Source of the DNA: Planctomycetota bacterium
GTDB lineage: Bacteria > Planctomycetota > Phycisphaerae > WQYP01
Direction: 5' to 3'
DNA: 43,457 bases
Assembly: GCA_021790385.1 (NCBI GenBank)
Contig: JAJYDW010000032.1
Location: 1 to 43,457, forward strand
The position numbers and the translations under genes were made by a program. Below, piece by piece: positions 17,304 to 25,500 of this stretch. Below the pieces are notes generated by a model. It was not told the origin of the DNA and ran no database searches. It saw only the letters and a program-made list of their open reading frames with translations. How positions within the stretch are numbered: the stretch's first letter is position 1; every line of letters begins with the position of its first letter.

Positions 17304-18611
17304 TTACGGTCCCATCTGGCGAACCATATCCATGGCGATACGCTGCCATTCCCACAGGCGTTGAGGCTGGTAGCGGACTGTGGAGATATCCTTCATGATG
17401 ATTTCCACGTGCATACCGCGAGTCTGCTCCAGTACCTGGCGAAGTTCGTCGCGAACGACGTCCGGCCGCCAGCGGTCCTCGGCCAGTGGTGCCGGGTTGG
17501 GCTTGTAACTAAACACATAATCGGTCCCCACAGCGGCCACCGCCCGGCTGAGTCGAATACGGTAGTTCATGGATATCTTGCGCAGCCGGGGTATGCGGCG
17601 CAGGATGTCGATCTTAAAATCCAACGGCTCGCAGCAGCCGTAGTAATTAAGCCCCCAGCGCTGGAGCCACGGAATATCATGTCGCAGGGCGAATTCCCAG
17701 TGCATTTCCGGTGAAACTTCAGAGAATATCTGTGCGTTGGAACAGCCCCAATTGTTTATTGGCCGTACATGCGCAGCATCAAAATTCGTCCCCGGCAAAG
17801 CCGTGGTGTAGCCGTAACCTCCGGAGCCTACGCGGGTGTTGTCCGTTCCCAACGAAAGCAGATTTTGGGCAATCATCTGATCCAGCCCGGCATGCATGGA
17901 AGCGGCGCAGCGTGCCACGGCCTCGTTAACCATTTCCGGACGATCCACCAGATCCAGCATGGCATCCTGCACACCCCACCAGCGGATCAGGTTGTCCCAG
18001 GGGGTGTACCAGATGTGCTTGATGCCTTCTTTACGTACCGGCATAATACCGGCATAAACTTCGCACATGAGCTGGTAGTTGGCTTCCGTGGCGGCCACAT
18101 CATGATGTACCACCGCCGGCTTAATTTTTTCAAGATCCTTCGGGTTGATGATCTGCCGGTGAAAGCGCCGGCTGATGATGGAGTTGGCGGCATCCGTGCT
18201 GATGCTATCCACATCCTCTTCCAGCCCAAAGCCGGTGTTCTGAATCACCAGCGGGCAGGGAAGATAATCACGGATGATCATGTCTGCCGGCAGATGTTGC
18301 CATTGATACAAAAGCCGCCGCATGCGAAATTCCTGCTGCTGTGCCCATGGCTCGCCGCAGTGGAGTGCGAGTTCTTCATTCACATTCATCTCGTGCCAGG
18401 GAATCTCATTGATCCAGACCATGGGACGCACAGACTTTAAATCGTTGAGCCGAGTCCACAGCCGCGCTGTTTCCGCATGGATCGGTGCCGCGGCGATGCA
18501 CGCCAGTTGGCCAGCCAGCCGGCGCAGAATTTGACGCGAGTTCGCACTGATTTTTGCCGGTATATCGGCGGGCGCTGGAGTGGAGGGCATTGATTTGGCT
18601 GGATTCATCAT
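17304..18611 (-). CDS. uroporphyrinogen decarboxylase-like (URO-D superfamily) protein
   Basis: 435 residues. The C-terminal two thirds match the URO-D fold used by uroporphyrinogen decarboxylases and by corrinoid-dependent methyltransferases: WYTPWDNLIRWWGVQDAMLDL, NNWGCSNAQIFSEVSPEMHW, WGLNYYGCCEPL, and an ending with a KPNPAPLAEDRW segment. The cysteine-containing YYGCCEPL motif is closer to the methyltransferase-like branch than to HemE. Proteins of this kind are common next to sugar-degradation genes in planctomycetes, role unknown. The start is ATG 18611 (AGGAACG upstream). It is divergent from the ThuA-like gene, with which it may share regulation. Confidence 0.75.
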   Translation of the reverse strand: MMNPAKSMPSTPAPADIPAKISANSRQILRRLAGQLACIAAAPIHAETARLWTRLNDLKSVRPMVWINEIPWHEMNVNEELALHCGEPWAQQQEFRMRRLLYQWQHLPADMIIRDYLPCPLVIQNTGFGLEEDVDSISTDAANSIISRRFHRQIINPKDLEKIKPAVVHHDVAATEANYQLMCEVYAGIMPVRKEGIKHIWYTPWDNLIRWWGVQDAMLDLVDRPEMVNEAVARCAASMHAGLDQMIAQNLLSLGTDNTRVGSGGYGYTTALPGTNFDAAHVRPINNWGCSNAQIFSEVSPEMHWEFALRHDIPWLQRWGLNYYGCCEPLDFKIDILRRIPRLRKISMNYRIRLSRAVAAVGTDYVFSYKPNPAPLAEDRWRPDVVRDELRQVLEQTRGMHVEIIMKDISTVRYQPQRLWEWQRIAMDMVRQMGP

Positions 18612-18739
18612 GCGTTCCTAGTGGGTTATGTTCGCATTGCTTCACTGTAAAGTGTGGGACCCCATCTGGCAAGAAAGCTTTTCCTGGCCCGGCCCCCCGT
18701 GGCCGCAGACCCGGTGCCACGGCCTGCTTTTTTTGTCGC

Positions 18740-18757
18740 CCGACGTTGGAACGTCGG
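18740..18757. repeat. perfect GC-rich palindrome in the divergent promoter region
   Basis: CCGACGTT (18740-18747) and AACGTCGG (18750-18757) are perfect 8-bp arms around GG. It differs in sequence from the REP-like repeat near 200. It lies between the URO-D-like and ThuA-like genes and could be an operator for both or another REP-type element. Confidence 0.6.
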
Positions 18758-18776
18758 ATAGCCGCAGACGATGGAC

Positions 18777-18804
18777 TTGCGTTCTCATGGCGTTTTCTTA
18801 TGAT
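18777..18804 (+). promoter_or_regulatory. candidate promoter of the ThuA-like gene
   Basis: TTGCGT (18777-18782), a 16-bp spacer and TATGAT (18799-18804), 27 bp before ATG 18832. The same two hexamers recur before the tRNA-Thr gene at 35311-35339. Confidence 0.45.
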
Positions 18805-18831
18805 TTTGTGTCGGTTGTTTAGGAGTATTTC

Positions 18832-19509
18832 ATGCTTGAAGCATTGGTGGTTCATGGTGGCTGGGATGGTCACCAACCGAAAGAAGTTGGAGAAATTTTT
18901 CGCAGCGTGCTGGTCCAGGAGGGCTTTCATGTGCAGGTCAGTGATACGCTCGAGTCCTTCAATGATGTAGAGCGTCTCAAAAAGTTGGATCTGATTGTGC
19001 CGGTATGGACCATGGGCAAAATTACCGGGCCACAATCACAGGCGGTCAGCGCCGCGGTGGAATCCGGGGTGGGCATTGCCGGCTGCCACGGTGGCATGGG
19101 CGATGCTTTCCGCGAAGATTGCGGCTGGCAGTTTATGGTGGGTGGCCAGTTTGTCGCCCATCCGGGCAACCAGATTCCCTACACGGTCAACATTCGTGAT
19201 ACCCAGCATGAAATCACCACCGGCCTGGGAGATTTTGATGTGCTAAGCGAGTTGTACTACATGCACGTGGACCCATGCATCAAAATCTTGGCCGTTTCGC
19301 GCATGCCTGCGCCCAATACCACCGGCCCGCACCTGGCCAACGGGGCTTTCGAGATGCCCGTGGTATGGACCAAAATGCACGGCAAAGGACGGGTGTTTTA
19401 TTCTTCCGTGGGGCATGATGCCAAAGTTGTTGCGGACGAACCTCACCTGACCATCATGCGGCGCGGCTTCAAGTGGGCCACAGCCGGTAAAGCCCTGGCC
19501 CGCGGATAA
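18832..19509 (+). CDS. ThuA-domain (trehalose-utilisation-like) protein
   Basis: 225 residues with a class I glutamine-amidotransferase-like fold of the ThuA family: ALVVHGGWDGHQP at the start, LDLIVPVWTMGKIT, AGCHGGMGDAFRE in the position of the nucleophile elbow, FVAHPG, and YYMHVDPCIKILAVS. ThuA proteins accompany sugar oxidation pathways (for example trehalose 3-keto derivatives). The exact reaction is unproven. GGAGT lies 8-10 nt before the ATG. It is divergent from a URO-D-like gene and near a GHL6-like hydrolase gene, which supports a sugar-catabolism role. There is no signal peptide, so it is cytoplasmic. Confidence 0.85.
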   Translation: MLEALVVHGGWDGHQPKEVGEIFRSVLVQEGFHVQVSDTLESFNDVERLKKLDLIVPVWTMGKITGPQSQAVSAAVESGVGIAGCHGGMGDAFREDCGWQFMVGGQFVAHPGNQIPYTVNIRDTQHEITTGLGDFDVLSELYYMHVDPCIKILAVSRMPAPNTTGPHLANGAFEMPVVWTKMHGKGRVFYSSVGHDAKVVADEPHLTIMRRGFKWATAGKALARG

Positions 19510-19570
19510 TCGGAATGCCCCTGAGCATGGCAGGCGAAGGCCTTTCGGCTGGTTCTCCGACGCCGGCCAT

Positions 19571-20128
19571 TTAGACGCCGATGGGGTTGACACTGTCTAC
19601 TTCAAAGCCCTGGCGTTCCAGGGCTGCTGCGACTTCATCGCGCACAGAGGCATCCACCTCCAGCAAAAAGTCATTAATTTTGAAGCACGTACCCGATACC
19701 ACGGCCGTGCACGGGATAAATTCGACATCCGTCTGAAGCTTAAGTCCTTTGGAGGCCATACCGGGGATGGTATTAAGGGTTAAGCGCAGGTTGGTCAGCG
19801 AATCACCGGGGTAGGTGCCCGGGCGTATCTTAAAAGCAATGCGTCGCTGTGCTGCCAGGAAGCTTTTGAGCTTGGCGGCCAGCGTGGTCTGGATGGCGGC
19901 AGGGGCGGCGGCCTCGGCTTGCTCCAATCGCAAATGCACATGCGACCACTTATCACTTACGCACACCCGCAGCCGCCATTGCTGCTCATCCGGTTTTTCC
20001 ACATCGCAGATCGCCAAAGCTGCTGGACAGCACGGCTCAATGCACTGGCGCAGAACCAGGGACATCTTGTCGGCCAACTGGGCTGCCGCTGCACACGCGC
20101 GTAACCGGGCGGTCTGCTCAACCTGCAT
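19571..20128 (-). CDS. hypothetical protein
   Basis: 185 residues with no signal peptide or membrane segment. The N-terminal part has cysteines (CIEPCCPAALAICDVEKP); the remainder alternates strands and an amphipathic helix. The C-terminal 60 residues (DVEFIPCTAVVSGTCFKIND and on) look like a compact alpha/beta domain. The start is ATG 20128 with GGAG 5 nt upstream. It is divergent from the GHL6-like gene and convergent with the ThuA-like gene. I do not recognise a family. Confidence 0.7.
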   Translation of the reverse strand: MQVEQTARLRACAAAAQLADKMSLVLRQCIEPCCPAALAICDVEKPDEQQWRLRVCVSDKWSHVHLRLEQAEAAAPAAIQTTLAAKLKSFLAAQRRIAFKIRPGTYPGDSLTNLRLTLNTIPGMASKGLKLQTDVEFIPCTAVVSGTCFKINDFLLEVDASVRDEVAAALERQGFEVDSVNPIGV

Positions 20129-20260
20129 AAAAGCTCCAACAAAGCGGGGTGTGTTCCATCTTCAACCCGGGTAGAACCGCATGTAGCATACCGGATTATC
20201 AGGGGGAGTTCAAAAATATCGGCGGCTCAATGCTCTACAGCAATTCAAGCCCGAAGTATG

Positions 20261-20288
20261 GAGACAGTCCATGGCTAAATGATACAAT
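20261..20288 (+). promoter_or_regulatory. candidate promoter with a long leader
   Basis: GAGACA (20261-20266), a 16-bp spacer and TACAAT (20283-20288). The start codon of the next gene is at 20466, giving a leader of about 170 nt. Within the 337-bp gap 20129-20465 I see no gene and no recognised riboswitch. Confidence 0.35.
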
Positions 20289-20465
20289 ACTTCATTCTGT
20301 TGGGTGGAAAATAACCGCCCGCATCAGCCCTACACTGGCCCTGGCCATGGATGCGGCTTGGGTGTTGCTTGTGGTTGCCCCGCGGTGGCATGGCCAGGTG
20401 CGGTCCCGGCAGTCGGATCATCCATACCATACTTTCCGCGGAATTTTATTCAAGGAGTTCTATCG

Positions 20466-22472
20466 ATGTCTAAAATCAATGACCGGGTGTTTTCCCTCCC
20501 GTATCGGCAAATCCATCTGGATTTTCATACCGGTCCGGCCATCCCGGATGTGGGCACAGACTTTGAACCGCGGGCTTTTGCTAAAACCATGAAGCAGGCG
20601 CATGTGAACTCCGTTACGGTTTTTGCCAAGTGCCACCACGGTCATCTGTACTACAATACTGGTCATGCCGCGCGACATCCGGGACTTAAGAAAAATCTGG
20701 ATCTTCTCTCGAGTCAGGTGGAGGCATTGCACCGGGAAGGAATTCGGGCTCCCATTTATTTGAGTGTGCAATGTGATGAATTCGCCGCCAACACTCATCC
20801 GGAATGGATCGCTAAAAATCCTGATGGATCGCAGGTCGGGCGCAAGCCTCTGGATGCGGGCTGGCAGATACTGGATATGTCCAGTCCGTATCAGGATTAC
20901 CTGTATGAACAGACGGCGGAAGTGCTCAAATTATTCAGGCCGGTGGACGGTATATTTTTTGATATGTGCTGGGATCAACCCTCTGTATCGCCATGGGCGC
21001 TGGCGGGTATGGTCCGGGAGAATCTCAACCCCGAAAGCGCAGTGGATCGCGCCCGGTATGCAACAATGGTTTCGCTGCGTTACATGAAACGTTATTTCGA
21101 TCAGATAAAGGCTTCTGCCAGTGGTGCCGGCGTGTTATTTAATTCCCGCCCCTTTGCCAATCTTGCCCGCGAGGTCCAGTATCACACCCAGGTGGAAATT
21201 GAAGCCCTGCCCACGGGTGGCTGGGGCTACATGTATTTTCCGATGAATGTCCGTTTTGCCCGCAACTTTGCCAGGCCTTACCTTGGGATGACGGCTCGAT
21301 TTCATAAATCCTGGGCAGATTTCGGAGGCCTCAAACCATACGCCGCATTGGAATACGAAATCTCGCAGATGATTGCCCACGGTGCCCGCTGCTCCATTGG
21401 TGATCAATTGCACCCGCGCGGCCGCCTGGATCCGGTAGTCTACGAACTCATCGCCAAGGTTTATCGACGGGTGGAATCGCGTGAACCCTGGCTGCTTAAC
21501 GCGACTCCCGTATCACAGATCGGACTGTTTCAGGTGAACACGGAGGCCACCAATGTGCTCGAAGCTGCCAGCCGTTGCAACGAGGGTGCCACGCGCATGC
21601 TCACACAGCTTCGTCACCAGTTTGATCTGATCGATGAAACGGCGGATTTCAACCGCTACGATCTGGTGATTCTGCCGGATGCGCCATTGGAAGATGCCAA
21701 GTTATTAAAAAAAGTGCAGCATTATCTACGTACGGGTGGCAAGATATTGGCCAGCGGCTACGCCGGACTCAACGCTGCCGGCACGCAGGTCATGCTTTCC
21801 GAACTGGGAATTGCGGCCTGCGGTCCATCACCGTTTCAAAGCATTTATTTCAGGCCTGACGAAAAATTTGTCTCTGCTTTGGCACAGACTGATCATATCG
21901 TTTACGATCGCAGCCTGCGGGTGACAGCAGGCCGGGGTACGGTTGCAGCGCAGGTGGTGGAACCTTATTTTGACCGCACCTGGCAGCACTTTTCGTCTCA
22001 TGCCCAAACCCCGGGATCCGTGCTGTCGCGTTTTGCCGCCGCTGTGGCCACCTCACATACGGCATACATCGCGTTTCCTGTTTTTAACAGTTATGCTGTC
22101 CATGGAAACCTGCAGTACCGGGAACTGGTGGCTGGCCTGATCCAGAAACTTCTGCCACGGCCCCTGCTTACGGTTGGCGGTCCGAGCTATCTGGAAGCCA
22201 CATTGACCCGGCAACAGCAGCCGGTGCGCACCATCGTGCATCTGTTGGCCTATAGCGCCCAGCGCCGGACGGCGCAGTTGGATATCATCGAAGATGTTGT
22301 GCCTCTGACGGATGTGGCCATGACGCTGCGAACCTCGCGTCGACCTTCAGGTGTTTACCTGGCTCCCCAAATAACCAGACTGCCGTTTGCATATAAGAAC
22401 GGCTATACGCATGTAACTATTCCGCAAATTGAGGGGCACGCAATGATCGTGTTGGATGGATGTTACCCCTGA
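20466..22472 (+). CDS. GHL6-like glycoside hydrolase with beta-galactosidase trimerisation-like domain
   Basis: About 668 residues. The first 340 form a TIM-barrel-like unit (YRQIHLDFHTG, VTVFAKCHHGHLYYNTG, FRPVDGIFFDMCWDQP with candidate acidic residues, EALPTGGWGYMYFP), as in the hypothetical glycosyl hydrolase 6 family. Residues about 380-600 resemble a class I amidotransferase-like trimerisation domain (YDLVILPDAPLEDAKLL, GGKILASGYAGL), followed by a beta-sandwich tail. No signal peptide is seen, so it is probably cytoplasmic and acts on imported oligosaccharides. The start is ATG 20466 with AAGGAG upstream; earlier in-frame starts are poorer. The substrate is unknown. Confidence 0.8.
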   Translation: MSKINDRVFSLPYRQIHLDFHTGPAIPDVGTDFEPRAFAKTMKQAHVNSVTVFAKCHHGHLYYNTGHAARHPGLKKNLDLLSSQVEALHREGIRAPIYLSVQCDEFAANTHPEWIAKNPDGSQVGRKPLDAGWQILDMSSPYQDYLYEQTAEVLKLFRPVDGIFFDMCWDQPSVSPWALAGMVRENLNPESAVDRARYATMVSLRYMKRYFDQIKASASGAGVLFNSRPFANLAREVQYHTQVEIEALPTGGWGYMYFPMNVRFARNFARPYLGMTARFHKSWADFGGLKPYAALEYEISQMIAHGARCSIGDQLHPRGRLDPVVYELIAKVYRRVESREPWLLNATPVSQIGLFQVNTEATNVLEAASRCNEGATRMLTQLRHQFDLIDETADFNRYDLVILPDAPLEDAKLLKKVQHYLRTGGKILASGYAGLNAAGTQVMLSELGIAACGPSPFQSIYFRPDEKFVSALAQTDHIVYDRSLRVTAGRGTVAAQVVEPYFDRTWQHFSSHAQTPGSVLSRFAAAVATSHTAYIAFPVFNSYAVHGNLQYRELVAGLIQKLLPRPLLTVGGPSYLEATLTRQQQPVRTIVHLLAYSAQRRTAQLDIIEDVVPLTDVAMTLRTSRRPSGVYLAPQITRLPFAYKNGYTHVTIPQIEGHAMIVLDGCYP

Positions 22473-22514
22473 ATCCGGCAACCAGCCCATTCCCTAAAAA
22501 GCAGGTAACTGGAC

Positions 22515-25500
22515 CTATCGGGTGCGCACCAGGGCGATGGTAGCGGGCCCGCCACGGTCTGATTTGGCGGGCAGATATTGCGGAAACACGATATGCACGC
22601 GGCGGTTTGGATGGGCGAAGCCCGCAGCCAGCAAGGCCGCCTTGATTTCCAAGAGGCGGCGGCGGGCGATGGTGATCATCATGCCTCGGGTGCGGCGGGA
22701 GGCCTCGCGGCTGGCTCCCGGCGCAAGCATATTCGCCAGGTAGTTGATAGCCATCCGGGTATGGGCCAGCCGGGTATCCAGCCGGGCAAGCCGGCCGGTG
22801 CCGTGATGAATAGCACTGTCGGAAAGACGAATAGCCAGTTCCCCGCGCAATTGGCCCAGTTGCTGCCGGCGCTTGCTCATCAGACGATTGGCTTGCGCCT
22901 CCAAAGCGGCGATAAGCTCAAGGCACTGCCTTTTGGTAGGATTGGCACGGCGCGCCGCCACCGCAATGTCCGCGGTGGATATTTGCTGCCGCACCACCAC
23001 CTGTAACGAGCTGTGATGCCGCAACTGTCTGGCCAACGCTCCTATCGCCAGCCAATCCCGGCTGGTGATGGTGGGGGAGCCGGGTGCGAAGTGTAATACT
23101 ATCGGAGGCTTTTTGACGGCCTGCAGCTTACCGGAGGCAAACAGTGACGCCAGACCTCCGGCAACTTTAAGCGGTGAACTGGCAATGCCTACCGCCACCA
23201 CCTGGACCAGATCGCCGATGAGTTGGCCGGTAATGGCGGATTGCGAAAAATGGCCGGCGCTGATCGGCACGGAAAGTGGCAGGGTAATCGAGCCATCCGG
23301 TGCTTCAATAGCGGCAATAGCGACATTTACCGGCGTTGGAAGATGCAGCAACTTGGCCAAAGCTCCGTGGGGCGGTTCGGAGAGGTTCAAGTTGGAAAAT
23401 ACCAGCTTGGTATGCAAATTCATGCGATGATTGGCATGAAATCGGATGTCGCTGGAATTGTCCAGTGTGCCCCCGCCAAGGGTAACGCCATATTTTTTTG
23501 CCAGCGGCGCAAGCTCCGCCAGAGACATCCCGTTGAGCGCTGCTCTGGCCCAGCCCTGCAGATGCGGATACAAATACACTTGTCCATTGGATGAAAACTG
23601 GGCAAAAAGTGGCTTGGCTTTTGCCGCAGGAGGCGGCGGGGTGATTTTTCCAGTGAGTTTCCCGGTCGCCGGTTTTGTTGCCGTCGACAGAACTTTTACG
23701 CCCATGGCCGGATTGCCAACTGCGCCGGCATAAGCGATGAGATTATATCGCAGGGGAATATGCGCAGTCAGCGGAGTTGTCCCCAGGTTAAAAATCTGGG
23801 CTTCCAGGCCATTCAGCGGAATTTCAACTGGTGGTGTGCAGGTGTGGTCAATATATCGGGCATCAATCCCGCTGATGACCGTTCGTTGAACCAGAACCTG
23901 CCATGGGTGCGTGCCGGCCGGCGGTAGTGCTGGATGCACACGCGGAGCCAGCACATGGTTGGCCAGGGGCGGTGTCTTTTGCATATTGAGTGGCAGCCCG
24001 GCCACGCCCAAACCGGTGGCATCATGCGTGAGACGCAAGGTCAGCTTACGTATATTCAGCATGGGTACAGCTATGGAAAATTGCGCCGGGTCCACGTTTA
24101 TTTTATCGGCGCTGATGTTTTCAATGCCCGCCATCACCGGCCCATGCGGGGTGTCGCGAAATGCAATTCCGGAGATTTTTGCCGAGGCTGAAAATGGCTG
24201 CGCCAGATTAAAATCCAGCGGCGATCGCCGATCCAGCCGCAGCGATACGGAGGCACTGGCCGTCAAGGTTCCTGTCTTTAAGGCCTTAACTGCAAAGTAC
24301 CGCGGCAGGGCCGGCACCGCTTCTGCCAGGCCCGGGCCGCTCAGACCGGTGATGGCCATGTTCACCGCCGCGCGAGGGTGGTTGGCAAAGGGCTTGAGGC
24401 GAAAAGCCAATGCTACGTGCCGGGCAATTCCATTGAGTGTGCCGGTGAGTTGCAATACCACTGCCGGCTGGCGGGCGGGTGCTTCGCCCAGACAGCGCAC
24501 GGGTGCGGTATTGTGCAGCTCCATGTTGCTGATCTGTAAGGCTTGCCGGTGCGGCAGCAGCCCCGCCACCACCACGTGATCCATACGCCATTGCAGGTGC
24601 TGCAACGTTATCAGCGGCAATTGTGCAGGAAGAATGGAAAATACATGTGGGGTTGTGGCAGTCACATGGGCTGGCGGCCTGATGCGGACTTTCCCTCCGA
24701 TATGCAAACCGCACACGGACCAGAAATGTCCACGGCGGGTCAGGTAAAAGGTTTGTATATGGGCCTGAATCGCATTGACAGCCAGGCGGTGACGGGCCGG
24801 ATTAATACGTGTGAAATTGACCTTCAGGTATGGTGCAAACAGCAGTGTTTGCGCCGCCGCAGTACCTGGATCGGCCGTAACCTGAAGATAGCTGATGTCG
24901 GCCTGGCCCTGGATAGAACCGTCCTGGCTTCGTTGCAGATGGATATGAAGTAACGCGGCAATGCTCTGGTCTTTGGGAGCAAAGGTGATACCGGGCGGAA
25001 GATACGTATTTATGACCTGGGCCTGCAGGCGGGTGGCCAGCAGATGCAGATGGGCGCTTAGCCCGCTTACCGGCACGGCAAATGTTCCTCCCAGGTTCAT
25101 GGCCCTGGCCACACCCTTGGCCGAAAGTGTCGCCTGCACAGTGCCCATGGCGGGATGGCGATGCCCCAGTATGGCATTGGTAACCACCGCCGCGATATGG
25201 AGCCGTACATTCATCGGTTGGGCGGGTTTTAGATCGATCCACCGCACGATGGCGTGAGTGAGCAGGATATCGCCGATGGCTGCACGTAACGGCGTTGTGG
25301 GCGGGGGGGCAATAGGGGCGTTGGCCATGGCCGCAGCCGGGGCGGTGGCAGGTACGGGCAACAAGTTGATGCCACAGAAGCTTAAATTGCCGGTGGCCAG
25401 GCGGGTAACCTGTAAAAACGGCTTGACAATACGCACCCGCTGGATGGTCAGATCATTTCGTGCGGCAGCAATGTTGGATACCTGAAACTCCTGCACCGCC

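Noticed and set aside
17769..18440. 223-codon plus-strand frame
   Set aside because: Complete shadow of the URO-D-like gene with no recognisable motif.
20129..20465. Riboswitch in the long leader of the GHL6-like gene
   Set aside because: No recognisable aptamer core; only a weak promoter is visible.
23911..24579. Long plus-strand frames opposite the AsmA-like gene (also at 25606-26214, 27058-27627 and others)
   Set aside because: They are low-quality antisense shadows of the 5.3-kb gene, rich in Arg/Ser/Ala, with no motifs or ribosome sites.
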